Part shown: in pieces, positions 42,862-52,311 of the stretch
How the letters are laid out: each line of letters starts with the position of its first letter
Position numbering within the stretch: the stretch's first letter is position 1
Assembly: GCF_003096555.1 (NCBI RefSeq)
Contig: NZ_QEKM01000001.1
Location: 124,001 to 188,000, forward strand
From: Simplicispira sp. 125
Lineage (GTDB): Bacteria; Pseudomonadota; Gammaproteobacteria; Burkholderiales; Burkholderiaceae_C
Direction: 5' to 3'
DNA: 64,000 nt
Translations under genes and position numbers: made by a program
The notes under the pieces: model-generated
The model's input: only the letters and a program-made list of their open reading frames with translations
Database searches by the model: none
Told to the model about the DNA's origin: nothing

Positions 42862-43022
42862 GCCACCTGGCCTAGCAAAAGGTACTCCATGAGCGCCTTT
42901 TGCACGTGCATGCGGTTTTGGCTTCGGCCCGCAGCCTGCGGCTGCTTCACGTCCGCGTTGCGGCCATGAGCCTGCGCCGAAACAGGATGCTGGCGCTGGC
43001 GCGCCACCGCGTTGCACTTCAT
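42858..43022 (-). CDS. Small ORF in the argF-tail repeat (copy near ykgJ)
   Basis: A 54-residue frame, identical to its neighbour except for the last residues (ending LLLGQVA). It starts by ATGA overlap with the upstream small ORF and its stop overlaps the GTG of the YkgJ-type gene. It may simply be a by-product of the repeat; expression is unproven. Confidence 0.3.
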   Translation of the reverse strand: MKCNAVARQRQHPVSAQAHGRNADVKQPQAAGRSQNRMHVQKALMEYLLLGQVA

Positions 43023-43183
43023 GCTACGCGGCCGTGCAAAAGGTACTCCATGAGTGCCTTTTGCACGTGCATGCGGTTTTGGCTTCGGCCCGCAGCCTGC
43101 GGCTGCTTCACGTCCGCGTTGCGGCCATGAGCCTGCGCCGAAACAGGATGCTGGCGCTGGCGCGCCACCGCGTTGCACTTCAT
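43019..43183 (-). CDS. Small ORF in the argF-tail repeat (copy next to argF)
   Basis: A 54-residue frame (MKCNAVARQRQHPVSAQAHG to LLHGRVA) whose ATG overlaps the argF stop in an ATGA junction and whose stop overlaps the next copy. The C-terminal 17 residues are those of ornithine carbamoyltransferase. Probably a by-product of the duplication. Confidence 0.3.
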   Translation of the reverse strand: MKCNAVARQRQHPVSAQAHGRNADVKQPQAAGRSQNRMHVQKALMEYLLHGRVA

Positions 43184-44100
43184 GCTACGCGGCCGAGCAA
43201 AAGGTACTCCATGAGTGCCTTTTGCACGTGCATCCTGTTTTCTGCCTCGTCCCACACCACGGACTGAGGGCCGTCGATCACGTCGGCATCGACTTCTTCG
43301 CCGCGGTGGGCGGGCAGGCAGTGCATGAACAGGGCGTCGGGGCGGGCCGTGGCCATCATGTCTTCATCCACGCACCAGTCGGCAAAGGCTTTTCTGCGCG
43401 CTTCGTTCTCTGCTTCGTAGCCCATGCTGGTCCACACGTCGGTGGTAACCAGGTCTGCGCTGCGGCAGGCGTCTTTGGGGTTGCTGAAAAATTGATAGCT
43501 GGCAGCGCTTGCTCCGCCTGCGCCAACGGCCAATTTCTCATCAACTTCGTAGCCGCGCGGAGTGCTCACATGGACCTTGAAGTCCAGTAACTCGGCGGCC
43601 TGCAGCCAGGTGTTGGCCATGTTGTTGCCGTCGCCCACCCAGGCCACCGTCTTGCCGGCGATGGAGCCCCGGTGCTCGATGAAGGTGAAGATGTCGGCCA
43701 GGATCTGGCAGGGGTGAAATTCGTTGGTCAGGCCGTTGATGACGGGCACGCGCGAATGGGCTGCAAAGCGCTCTATCTTGGTCTGTTCGAAGGTGCGGAT
43801 CATCACCAGATCGACCATGCGGCTGATGACGCGTGCGCTGTCCTCGATGGGTTCAGCGCGGCCCAGTTGGCTGTCGCCCGTGGTCAGGTGCACCACGCTG
43901 CCGCCGAGCTGGTACATGCCGGCCTCGAAGCTCACGCGCGTGCGGGTACTGGCTTTCTCGAAAATCATGGCCAGCGTGCGATCCACCAGAGGGTGGTGCT
44001 TTTCGTAGGCTTTGAATTTCTTCTTGATGACAGCGGCGCGTTCGAACAGATAGGCGTATTCGTCGGCGGTGAAATCTTTGAATTGCAGATAGTGTTTCAT
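43180..44100 (-). CDS. argF: Ornithine carbamoyltransferase
   Basis: A 306-residue enzyme of arginine synthesis that makes citrulline from ornithine and carbamoyl phosphate. Carbamoyl-phosphate site STRTR is at residues 51-55, HPCQ at 129-132, and ornithine-binding HCLP at 260-263. The start ATG 44100 begins MKHYLQFKDF as in relatives; a further upstream ATG overlaps argD. Residues about 189-207 (KLAVGAGGASAASYQFF) are encoded by an in-frame palindromic element. The 3' end has been duplicated downstream. It follows argD with a 20-bp gap. Confidence 0.95.
   Translation of the reverse strand: MKHYLQFKDFTADEYAYLFERAAVIKKKFKAYEKHHPLVDRTLAMIFEKASTRTRVSFEAGMYQLGGSVVHLTTGDSQLGRAEPIEDSARVISRMVDLVMIRTFEQTKIERFAAHSRVPVINGLTNEFHPCQILADIFTFIEHRGSIAGKTVAWVGDGNNMANTWLQAAELLDFKVHVSTPRGYEVDEKLAVGAGGASAASYQFFSNPKDACRSADLVTTDVWTSMGYEAENEARRKAFADWCVDEDMMATARPDALFMHCLPAHRGEEVDADVIDGPQSVVWDEAENRMHVQKALMEYLLLGRVA
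43486..43535. repeat. Palindromic element inside argF (in frame)
   Basis: AAAAATTGATAGCTGGCAGC, GCTTGCTCCGCCTGCGCCAA and CGGCCAATTTC match the dispersed family and encode argF residues about 189-205 on the minus strand. Confidence 0.7.
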
Positions 44101-44120
44101 GCGTGTCTCGTGCGGCGGTG

Positions 44121-45317
44121 TCATTCCGCCAGGAAGGCTGTGACCAGGGGGGCCAGCCGGGCAACGATTTCGTCGGCTTCAACGGTGGTGAGGATGAGCG
44201 GCGGGACGATGCGGATCACGCTCTCGGCTGTCACGCTGATAAGCAGCCCCGCTTCTGCCGCACGGCCGACCAGCACACCGCAGGGTTTGGCCAGTTCCAC
44301 GCCCAGCATCAGGCCCTGACCGCGCACTTCCTTCACGCCCGGTAGGCTGCCCAAAGCGCCTTGCAGCGCGGTTTTGAGGTGCGCGCCCACGGTGGCGGCA
44401 TTTTGCAGCAGGCCGTCTTCTTCCATGATGCGGATGGTTTCCACCCCGGCGCGCATGGCCAGCGGGTTGCCGCCGAAGGTGGTGCCATGGTTGCCCGGCT
44501 GCAGCACTGTGGCGGCCTTGGGGCCCGCCACCACCGCGCCAATAGGCACGCCCGAACCCAGGCCCTTGGCCAGCGGCATCACGTCGGGCAGGATGTCCGC
44601 CCACTGGTGGGCAAACCACTTGCCGGTGCGGCCCATGCCGCACTGCACTTCGTCGATCATCATCAGCCAGCCGCGTTCGTCACACAGTTTGCGCAATTGC
44701 TGCAGGTATTCGACGCGCATGGGGTTCACGCCGCCTTCGCCCTGGATGGTTTCAAAGAACACCGCCACCACGTTGGGGTTGCCCTCGGTGGCCGCCTTGA
44801 TGGCGGCAATGTCATTGAGCGGCACGCGGATGAAGCCCTCGACCAGCGGGCCGAAACCGTTGTGGATCTTCGGGTTGCCGGTGGCCGACATGGTGGCGAT
44901 GGATCGGCCATGAAAGGCTTTTTCGTACACCACAATTTCGGGCTTGGCGATGCCCTTGTCCACGCCGTATTTGCGTGCGATCTTGAGCGCCGCCTCGTTC
45001 GCCTCCAGCCCCGAATTGCAGAAGAACACGTTGCTCATGCCCGAGAGTTCCACCAGCTTGGCGGCGAGCGTCTCTTGCAGAGGCACGTGGTAGTAGTTCG
45101 AGGTGTGGATGAGCTGTGTGAGCTGCTGCTGCAGCGCAGGCACCAGCCGACCATGGTTGTGGCCCAGCGTGTTGACCGCAATGCCGCCCAGTGCATCGAG
45201 GTACTCCTTGCCGTTGACGTCCCAGACGCGGCAGCCCTGCCCACGGGCCAGCGCGATGGGCACGCGGCCATAGGTGTTCATCACATGGGGCGAGGCGGCT
45301 TCAATGAAGGCGGTCAT
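44121..45317 (-). CDS. argD: Acetylornithine aminotransferase
   Basis: A 398-residue class III PLP enzyme that makes N-acetylornithine. The N-terminus GRVPIALARGQGCRVWDVNGKEYLD, the cofactor segment DEVQCGMGRTGKWFAHQ near residue 220, and the PLP lysine region LAKGLGSGVPIGAV near 250 all match the family. It lies immediately upstream of argF in the same direction, giving a partial arginine cluster. Confidence 0.94.
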   Translation of the reverse strand: MTAFIEAASPHVMNTYGRVPIALARGQGCRVWDVNGKEYLDALGGIAVNTLGHNHGRLVPALQQQLTQLIHTSNYYHVPLQETLAAKLVELSGMSNVFFCNSGLEANEAALKIARKYGVDKGIAKPEIVVYEKAFHGRSIATMSATGNPKIHNGFGPLVEGFIRVPLNDIAAIKAATEGNPNVVAVFFETIQGEGGVNPMRVEYLQQLRKLCDERGWLMMIDEVQCGMGRTGKWFAHQWADILPDVMPLAKGLGSGVPIGAVVAGPKAATVLQPGNHGTTFGGNPLAMRAGVETIRIMEEDGLLQNAATVGAHLKTALQGALGSLPGVKEVRGQGLMLGVELAKPCGVLVGRAAEAGLLISVTAESVIRIVPPLILTTVEADEIVARLAPLVTAFLAE

Positions 45318-45553
45318 GCACAGTACTCCAGACGGGGCGGGTGACGGGCTGCGACAGATGCAGCCCTGGAAAAATCGAGAACCGATTCTAGGGCGTGTGC
45401 CGCCACGCTGCGGTGACGAATACGCATCACTGCAATGCGTGCGCCAGTGTCGTCAGCGGGGTGTCGGCAAAGTCTTATATAAGAGTTAGAATGCTGTGTT
45501 GCGGCGCAACAAGCAGCGATCCTGCCTATCCGTCCTTAACCCACCACTACCCG

Positions 45554-45880
45554 ATGGTTTCTCCTTCCAGTAAAGAAGTCTTCATTCAAGGCATCACGCT
45601 CTGCGGAAAAACCTTCCGCCCGAGTGACTGGGCCGAACGCCTGGCCGGGGTGATGAGCAGCTTCAGGCCCGGAGGCGCCCGTCCCGGCAGCCACCTCAGC
45701 TATTCCCCCTGGTGCATTCCGACCACGCTCAATGGTGTCAAGTGCGTGGTGGTCAACCGGGCGCTGCAGGGCCATGAGCCCATGGCCTGGGACTTTGTGA
45801 TGAACTTCGCCCGCGACAACGATCTGCAACTCGTCGAAGCCTGCCTGTTGCCTGACCCGCCGCCGGCCGATAAGGTCTGA
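45554..45880 (+). CDS. DUF3579 family protein
   Basis: A 108-residue protein of unknown function restricted to betaproteobacteria-like lineages. Features GITLCGKTFRPSDWAERLAG and SPWCIPTTLNGVKCVVVN are typical. Upstream, TAGAAT at 45487-45492 is a possible -10. The ATG at 45554 gives the conserved start; a longer in-frame reading is not supported. It precedes rsmB by 38 bp. Confidence 0.82.
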   Translation: MVSPSSKEVFIQGITLCGKTFRPSDWAERLAGVMSSFRPGGARPGSHLSYSPWCIPTTLNGVKCVVVNRALQGHEPMAWDFVMNFARDNDLQLVEACLLPDPPPADKV

Positions 45881-45918
45881 GCCAGATTTCAATGCCCTGT
45901 CGGGGCAAGGATGGGACA

Positions 45919-47247
45919 ATGGCGCCCATGCATCCCAACGCCCTTCTGGACGCCTGCGCGGAACTCGTCAGGCTGACCCTTACTTTTGAACACCCGGCCG
46001 ATGCCGTGGTGTCCCGTTTCTTTCGCGACCACCGGGGCCTTGGCCAGCGTGAACGCGCCGCCCTGGCCGAGACGGTGTACACCGTGCTGCGCAAGAAACT
46101 GCTGTTTGACCACATGTCACCGTCCGGCTCGGGTCCCAAGGAGCGGCGCATGGCCATCCTGGGCTTTGCCCACTGGCAGGACGAGGAGGCGCGGCGTGCC
46201 AACCCCCAGGCCGTGCATGGCCAGCGCGACTTTTTGCGCGCGGCCTTGAACGACCGCGAGCAGCAGTGGCTGGCGCAGTGCGATGCCGTGCAGGAAGATG
46301 AACTCTTGGAGCGCCACCGCCACAACCTGCCCGAATGGCTGGCACAGCCGCTCAAGGAACAGTTGGGCAGCGAATTTTGGCCTCTGGTGGCATCGCTGGC
46401 GCGCAGTGCGCCGCTGGATCTGCGTGTCAACGTTTTGAAGGAAAAACGGGCTGATGTGCAAAAGGAGCTTGCGCAAGCAGCTATCAAAACAGAAGCAACA
46501 CCCTATTCGCCCTGGGGCTTGCGCGCCAGCGGAAAGCCGCCACTGGCGAAGCTGCCCGCCTTTGTGCGCGGTGCGATCGAGGTGCAGGACGAAGGCTCGC
46601 AACTGCTGGCGCTGCTGCTCGACGCCAAGCGCGGTGAGATGGTGGTCGATTTCTGCGCTGGCGCGGGCGGCAAAACCCTGGCCATTGGCGCCACCATGCG
46701 CAGCACGGGGCGGCTCTATGCCTTTGATGTGGCGGCCCACCGGCTCGACGCCCTCAAGCCCCGGATGGCGCGCAGCGGCCTGTCCAACGTGCACCCTGCT
46801 GCCATTGCGCACGAGCGTGACGACCGGGTCAAGCGCCTGGCGGGCAAGATCGACCGGGTGCTTGTTGACGCCCCTTGCTCTGGCTTGGGCACGTTGCGCC
46901 GCAACCCCGACCTGAAGTGGCGCCAGACCCCGCAGGCCCTGGAGGAGCTGGTGGTCAAGCAGGCGGCCATTCTGGACAGCAGCGCACGCCTGTTGAAATC
47001 GGGCGGCCGTCTGGTGTACGCCACCTGCAGCGTGCTGCCGCAGGAAAACGAAGCCATTGCCGAAGCCTTTGCGCTCCAGCACCCCGAATTCGTGCCACTC
47101 GATGCCGGCGAATTGCTGGCACAACTCAAGGTGCCGGACGCCGCCACGCTGTGCAGCGGCGGTGAAACCGGCAGCCGCTACCTGCGCCTGTGGCCGCACC
47201 GCCACCAGACCGATGGTTTCTTTGCTGCGGTGTGGCAACGGAGCTGA
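45919..47247 (+). CDS. rsmB: RsmB/NOP family 16S rRNA cytosine methyltransferase
   Basis: A 442-residue SAM-dependent enzyme making m5C in rRNA. The catalytic domain has motif I VVDFCAGAGGKTLAIG near residue 240, the nucleophile motif DAPCSGLGTLRRNPDLKW near 316 and the second cysteine region YATCSVLPQENE near 367. The RsmB-specific N-terminal NusB-like domain is shortened and divergent, so RsmB is the best family match rather than certain. Residues 182-193 (ELAQAAIKT) come from half a palindromic element. ATG 45919 is favoured over 45928 by AAGGA upstream. Confidence 0.86.
   Translation: MAPMHPNALLDACAELVRLTLTFEHPADAVVSRFFRDHRGLGQRERAALAETVYTVLRKKLLFDHMSPSGSGPKERRMAILGFAHWQDEEARRANPQAVHGQRDFLRAALNDREQQWLAQCDAVQEDELLERHRHNLPEWLAQPLKEQLGSEFWPLVASLARSAPLDLRVNVLKEKRADVQKELAQAAIKTEATPYSPWGLRASGKPPLAKLPAFVRGAIEVQDEGSQLLALLLDAKRGEMVVDFCAGAGGKTLAIGATMRSTGRLYAFDVAAHRLDALKPRMARSGLSNVHPAAIAHERDDRVKRLAGKIDRVLVDAPCSGLGTLRRNPDLKWRQTPQALEELVVKQAAILDSSARLLKSGGRLVYATCSVLPQENEAIAEAFALQHPEFVPLDAGELLAQLKVPDAATLCSGGETGSRYLRLWPHRHQTDGFFAAVWQRS
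46464..46497. repeat. Half palindromic element inside rsmB (in frame)
   Basis: GGAGCTTGCGCAAGCAGC followed by TATCAAAACAGAAGC is one arm and adjoining segment of the dispersed family, without a complete loop. Confidence 0.45.
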
Positions 47248-47300
47248 GCAGCGTGAGGGGCATCCCAAGTTTTTGATGCCATTTGCTTCCAAGTTGAAAA

Positions 47301-47332
47301 CCCGCTGACGTATCGAACCAGCGGGTTTTTTT
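47301..47332 (+). terminator. Rho-independent terminator after rsmB
   Basis: CCCGCTG / CAGCGGG stem with an 11-base loop and seven T residues, 54 bases beyond the rsmB stop. Confidence 0.8.
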
Positions 47333-47358
47333 GATCCGTTTTTGCTCTGCGCAGACGC

Positions 47359-47391
47359 AAAAAAACCGCCAGGCTTGCGCCGGGCGGTTTT
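47359..47391 (-). terminator. Rho-independent terminator after rpmG
   Basis: On the minus strand the stem ACCGCC / GGCGGT is followed by a long T run (the A run at 47359-47365). It ends the rpmB-rpmG transcript. Confidence 0.78.
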
Positions 47392-47412
47392 TGGCAAGGA
47401 GCCTGGGCTGAA

Positions 47413-47583
47413 TTACTTCAGCTTCATTTCCTTGTATTCGACGTGCTTGCGTGCCTTGGGATCAAATTTCATGATCAGCATCTTTTCGGGCATCGTCTTC
47501 TTGTTCTTGGTCGTGGTGTAGAAATGACCGGTACCCGCAGTGGATTCCAGCTTGATCTTGTCGCGTCCGCCTTTGCTTGCCAT
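47413..47583 (-). CDS. rpmG: 50S ribosomal protein L33
   Basis: A 56-residue ribosomal protein beginning [20 protein letters not shown] and ending [10 protein letters not shown], the usual L33 pattern (zinc-ribbon cysteines are absent, as in many Gram-negatives). It starts 11 bp downstream of rpmB on the same strand. Confidence 0.95.
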   Translation of the reverse strand: MASKGGRDKIKLESTAGTGHFYTTTKNKKTMPEKMLIMKFDPKARKHVEYKEMKLK

Positions 47584-47594
47584 GGTGTTTCTCC

Positions 47595-47828
47595 TTAAGC
47601 TTGGCCACGTGCGCGCAGGTCTGCGAGCACAGAATCAATACCGTTCTTGTCGATCAGACGCAGACCAGCGTTGGAGATGCGCAGACGCACCCAGCGGTTT
47701 TCGGTTTCGACCCAGAAGCGGCGGTATTGCAGGTTCGGCAGGAACCGGCGCTTGGTTCGGTTGTTGGCGTGGGAAACGTTGTTCCCGACCATGGGCTTCT
47801 TGCCCGTTACTTCGCAGACGCGTGCCAT
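47595..47828 (-). CDS. rpmB: 50S ribosomal protein L28
   Basis: A 77-residue ribosomal protein: [33 protein letters not shown], the standard bL28 N-terminus. First gene of the rpmB-rpmG operon. Confidence 0.96.
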   Translation of the reverse strand: MARVCEVTGKKPMVGNNVSHANNRTKRRFLPNLQYRRFWVETENRWVRLRISNAGLRLIDKNGIDSVLADLRARGQA

Positions 47829-48014
47829 GAGGACACTCCGATATATATAACGGCTGCCAGCAAGGGCCTGCGGTTGTTAAAAACCCGGCATGCTTGCAGC
47901 CTCACCTCGCCAGAAAGGGTGGCGGTAACCCGATTGCCGGTGGCCCATCAGGGCCCCAGCCGCACACCGCAATGCGCAGCCAGTTTTAGCAAAGCCACGG
48001 ATTATAGCGCGTTC

Positions 48015-49094
<1,080 letters not shown>

Positions 49095-49157
49095 TCACGG
49101 AGATTGAAAAAACCAATGGCCGTGCGTGCCGTCGGTTTATTGCAAGGAGATGTTGCT

Positions 49158-49832
49158 ATGGCGATGTTGTCGAACCTGGATCTGCTGCGCCGTGTTCCCC
49201 TGTTTTCCCGTTTGACGGTGGCACAGGCCGAAGCCATTGGCAGCGCGGTGGTCAAGCGTCGCTTCAAGCGCGGTGAAGCCCTGGTGGAACAGGGCCAGAA
49301 GTCCGATGCGCTGTACCTGCTGCTGACAGGGCGCGCCCGCGTCACGGCCGCCGACAGCCGCGGGCGCGAGGTGATTTTGGCCACCTTGGGCCAGGGCGAC
49401 TACCTGGGCGAGATGAGCATCATCGACAACGAACCCCATAGCGCCACCGTGCGGGCCGAGGTGCAGACGGACGTGCTGCAGTTGGAGCGTGCAGAATTCA
49501 CCCGCTGCCTGAGCGAGAACACCGCGATGTCTCTGGTCGTGATGCGCGGACTGGTCAAGCGCCTGCGCCAGGCCGACCGCAAGATAGAGTCACTGGCCTT
49601 GCTGGATGTGTATGGCCGTGTGGCGCATGCCTTGCTGGAAGAGGCGGAGACCGACGCGAACGGGCAGCAGATGATCATGGGCAAGGTGTCGCGACAGGAT
49701 CTGGCGAAAACCATCGGTGCCTCGCGGGAAATGGTCAGCCGTGTGATGAAAGACCTGGAAACGCGGGGCTTCATCGAAACCCTGCCGTCGGGCGCAATGA
49801 TTCTGAAAAATCGCTTGTCCACGCTGAGTTGA
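49158..49832 (+). CDS. Crp/Fnr family transcriptional regulator
   Basis: A 224-residue regulator of the CRP class. The effector domain (about 10-120) contains KRGEALVEQGQKSDALYLLL and YLGEMSIIDNEPHSATVRA, close to the cAMP phosphate-binding cassette; the HTH is VSRQDLAKTIGASREMVSRV near residue 177. GCAAGGAGATGTTGCT fixes the ATG at 49158. It lies between trxB and ftsK, its usual position in Comamonadaceae-type genomes as far as I can judge. Unlike the two regulators near 4-5.6 kb, it keeps the cNMP cassette. Confidence 0.88.
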   Translation: MAMLSNLDLLRRVPLFSRLTVAQAEAIGSAVVKRRFKRGEALVEQGQKSDALYLLLTGRARVTAADSRGREVILATLGQGDYLGEMSIIDNEPHSATVRAEVQTDVLQLERAEFTRCLSENTAMSLVVMRGLVKRLRQADRKIESLALLDVYGRVAHALLEEAETDANGQQMIMGKVSRQDLAKTIGASREMVSRVMKDLETRGFIETLPSGAMILKNRLSTLS

Positions 49833-49892
49833 CGCTCGCCCAGGCGCCCTGCGCAGGCAGGGAGCCATGGGGTAAGCTTCGCCCGCACGCTT

Positions 49893-52229
49893 ATGACCTA
49901 TTCCCTGAACACACTGAACGCATCCTCGGGCGACAAGTCCGCCCCACGCACTGCAGGTGCCCGTTTTGGCCATGAAATGGGGCTGGTCGTGGGCCTGCTG
50001 GCCCTGGTTTTCTGGCTGCTGGCCTTGCTGAGTTATTCGCCCATGGACCCGGCGTGGTCCACCTCCGGCGTGGGCGGGGCCGTACTGGTGCGTAACTGGG
50101 TAGGCCGCCTGGGGGCCTGGCTGGCCGATGGCAGTTATTTTGTTCTGGGGTTTTCCGTCTGGTGGTGCGTGGCGGCCGGCGTGCGTGCCTGGCTGTCTTC
50201 GCTGGCGCACTGGATGCGCGGGGGCGAGGTGCCGCACGCTACCGCAGTCAGCCACCCGCTGGTCTGGCGCAGTCTTTTCTGGGGCGGCCTGGTGTTGCTG
50301 CTGTGTGCCAGCACGGCGCTGGAGTGGTCGCGGTTGTACCGTTTCGAAGCCGCCCTGCCAGGCCATGCCGGTGGCGTGCTGGGGTATCTGGTGGGGCCGG
50401 CCAGCATGCGCTGGCTGGGCTTCACCGGCTCGGGCTTGGCCTGCATCGTGCTGGCGGTGTTGGGCGCAGCGCTGGTATTTCGTTTCTCATGGGGGCATGT
50501 GGCTGAAGGATTGGGCTCCCGCATCGATGCGTTGGTGCAGTTGGGCCGCACCAAGCGCGAGGTGGCCAAGGATTTGGCCGAAGGCAAGCGCGCTGCGCGC
50601 GAGCGCGCGGAAGTGGTGTTTGAAGAGCGCGCCGAAACCGAGGTGCACCACCCGCACCCTGTCCAGATCATCGAGCCTGTTCTGGTCGAAGTTCCCCAGA
50701 GCACGCGCGTCGTGAAAGAGCGCCAGAAACCCCTGTTCACCGATATGCCCGACAGCCGTCTGCCTTTGGTGGAGTTGCTCGACGGCGCCCAGCAGCGCCA
50801 GGAAACGGTGTCGCCCGAAACGCTGGAGATGACCAGCCGTTTGATCGAGAAGAAACTCAAGGACTTTGGCGTGGAGGTGCGCGTGGTGGCCGCCATGCCG
50901 GGCCCGGTGATCACGCGCTACGAGATCGAACCGGCCACCGGCGTGAAGGGCTCGCAGGTGGTGGGCCTGGCCAAGGATCTGGCGCGCTCCTTGAGCCTGG
51001 TGTCGATCCGCGTGGTGGAGACGATTCCCGGCAAGAACTATATGGCGCTGGAGTTGCCCAATGCCAAGCGCCAGACCATCAAGCTCTCGGAAATTCTGGG
51101 CTCGCAGGTTTACCACGAGGCCAAGTCCATGTTGACCATGGGTCTGGGCAAGGACATCGTGGGCAACCCGGTGGTGGCCGATCTGGCCAAGATGCCGCAC
51201 GTGCTGGTGGCCGGTACCACGGGCTCGGGCAAGTCGGTGGGTATCAACGCCATGATCCTCTCGCTGCTCTACAAGGCCGAGGCCAAGGACGTGCGCCTCT
51301 TGATGATCGACCCCAAGATGCTGGAAATGTCGGTCTACGAGGGCATTCCGCACCTGCTGGCGCCTGTGGTGACCGACATGAAGCAGGCCGCGCACGGCCT
51401 GAACTGGTGCGTGGGCGAGATGGAGCGGCGCTACAAGCTGATGAGCAAGCTGGGCGTACGCAATCTGGCCGGCTACAACGTGAAGATTGACGAAGCCGCA
51501 GCACGTGAAGAGTTCATCAGCAACCCCTTCAGCCTGACCCCCGAGGCGCCCGAGCCGCTGCAGCGCCTGCCGCATGTGGTCGTCGTTATCGACGAACTGG
51601 CCGATCTGATGATGGTGGTCGGCAAGAAGATTGAAGAGCTGATCGCCCGTTTGGCGCAAAAGGCGCGCGCCGCTGGTATCCACTTGATTTTGGCCACGCA
51701 GCGCCCCAGTGTGGACGTGATCACGGGCTTGATCAAGGCCAACATTCCTACCCGCATTGCTTTCTCCGTAGGCTCCAAGATCGACAGCCGCACCATCCTC
51801 GACCAGATGGGCGCCGAGGCCTTGCTGGGCATGGGCGACATGCTCTACATGGCCAGCGGCACCGGCCTGCCGATCCGCGTGCACGGCGCCTTCGTGTCAG
51901 ACGAAGAAGTGCACCGTGTCGTCAATTACCTCAAGCAACAGGGGGAGCCGGACTACATAGAGGGTGTGCTTGAAGGCGGAACCATGGACGGCGACGGTGA
52001 TCTCAATGGTGAAGGCGGGAGTGATGGCGGCGAAAAAGACCCCATGTATGACCAGGCGGTCGAAGTGGTGCTCAAGGATCGCAAGGCCAGCATCTCGTAC
52101 GTGCAGCGCAAGCTGCGTATTGGCTACAACCGCTCGGCGCGCCTGCTCGAAGACATGGAAAAAGCCGGTTTGGTCAGCGCGCTGACCACCAGCGGCCAGC
52201 GCGAGGTGCTGGTGCCAGCACGAGAGTGA
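49893..52229 (+). CDS. ftsK: DNA translocase FtsK
   Basis: A 778-residue division and chromosome-dimer resolution motor. Residues 20-200 hold four to five N-terminal membrane helices, a charged linker follows, and the RecA-type motor has Walker A GTTGSGKS at about 441-448 and Walker B-like [12 protein letters not shown] near 565. The C-terminal gamma domain ([29 protein letters not shown]) reads KOPS DNA. Complete. Confidence 0.95.
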   Translation: MTYSLNTLNASSGDKSAPRTAGARFGHEMGLVVGLLALVFWLLALLSYSPMDPAWSTSGVGGAVLVRNWVGRLGAWLADGSYFVLGFSVWWCVAAGVRAWLSSLAHWMRGGEVPHATAVSHPLVWRSLFWGGLVLLLCASTALEWSRLYRFEAALPGHAGGVLGYLVGPASMRWLGFTGSGLACIVLAVLGAALVFRFSWGHVAEGLGSRIDALVQLGRTKREVAKDLAEGKRAARERAEVVFEERAETEVHHPHPVQIIEPVLVEVPQSTRVVKERQKPLFTDMPDSRLPLVELLDGAQQRQETVSPETLEMTSRLIEKKLKDFGVEVRVVAAMPGPVITRYEIEPATGVKGSQVVGLAKDLARSLSLVSIRVVETIPGKNYMALELPNAKRQTIKLSEILGSQVYHEAKSMLTMGLGKDIVGNPVVADLAKMPHVLVAGTTGSGKSVGINAMILSLLYKAEAKDVRLLMIDPKMLEMSVYEGIPHLLAPVVTDMKQAAHGLNWCVGEMERRYKLMSKLGVRNLAGYNVKIDEAAAREEFISNPFSLTPEAPEPLQRLPHVVVVIDELADLMMVVGKKIEELIARLAQKARAAGIHLILATQRPSVDVITGLIKANIPTRIAFSVGSKIDSRTILDQMGAEALLGMGDMLYMASGTGLPIRVHGAFVSDEEVHRVVNYLKQQGEPDYIEGVLEGGTMDGDGDLNGEGGSDGGEKDPMYDQAVEVVLKDRKASISYVQRKLRIGYNRSARLLEDMEKAGLVSALTTSGQREVLVPARE

Positions 52230-52311
52230 GGGCCATCCCCCTGCGCCGCTGGGGTGGGCCACGGCCATTGCGTGCGCTGCGGGTTGAGTACGGTGCGTTG
52301 AAGGAACTGCC

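Larger units (their letters stand above)
42858..43233 (-). repeat. Tandem 161-bp repeat carrying the argF 3' end (three copies of the tail)
   Basis: The last 54 bases of argF (17 codons plus stop, MHVQKALMEYLLLGRVA) occur three times, at 43180-43233 (the current argF end), 43019-43072 and 42858-42911, at a period of exactly 161 bases. The two 107-base spacers (43073-43179 and 42912-43018) are identical to each other. The tail peptides differ slightly (LLLGRVA, LLHGRVA, LLLGQVA). Confidence 0.95.

Noticed and set aside
42858..43233. CRISPR array
   Set aside because: Only three repeats, the spacers are identical to each other, and the repeat is coding sequence of argF. It is a tandem duplication.
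47829..48014. Leader riboswitch or gene between rpmB and trxB
   Set aside because: Divergent-to-tandem gap of 186 bases with no recognisable structure or coding pattern.
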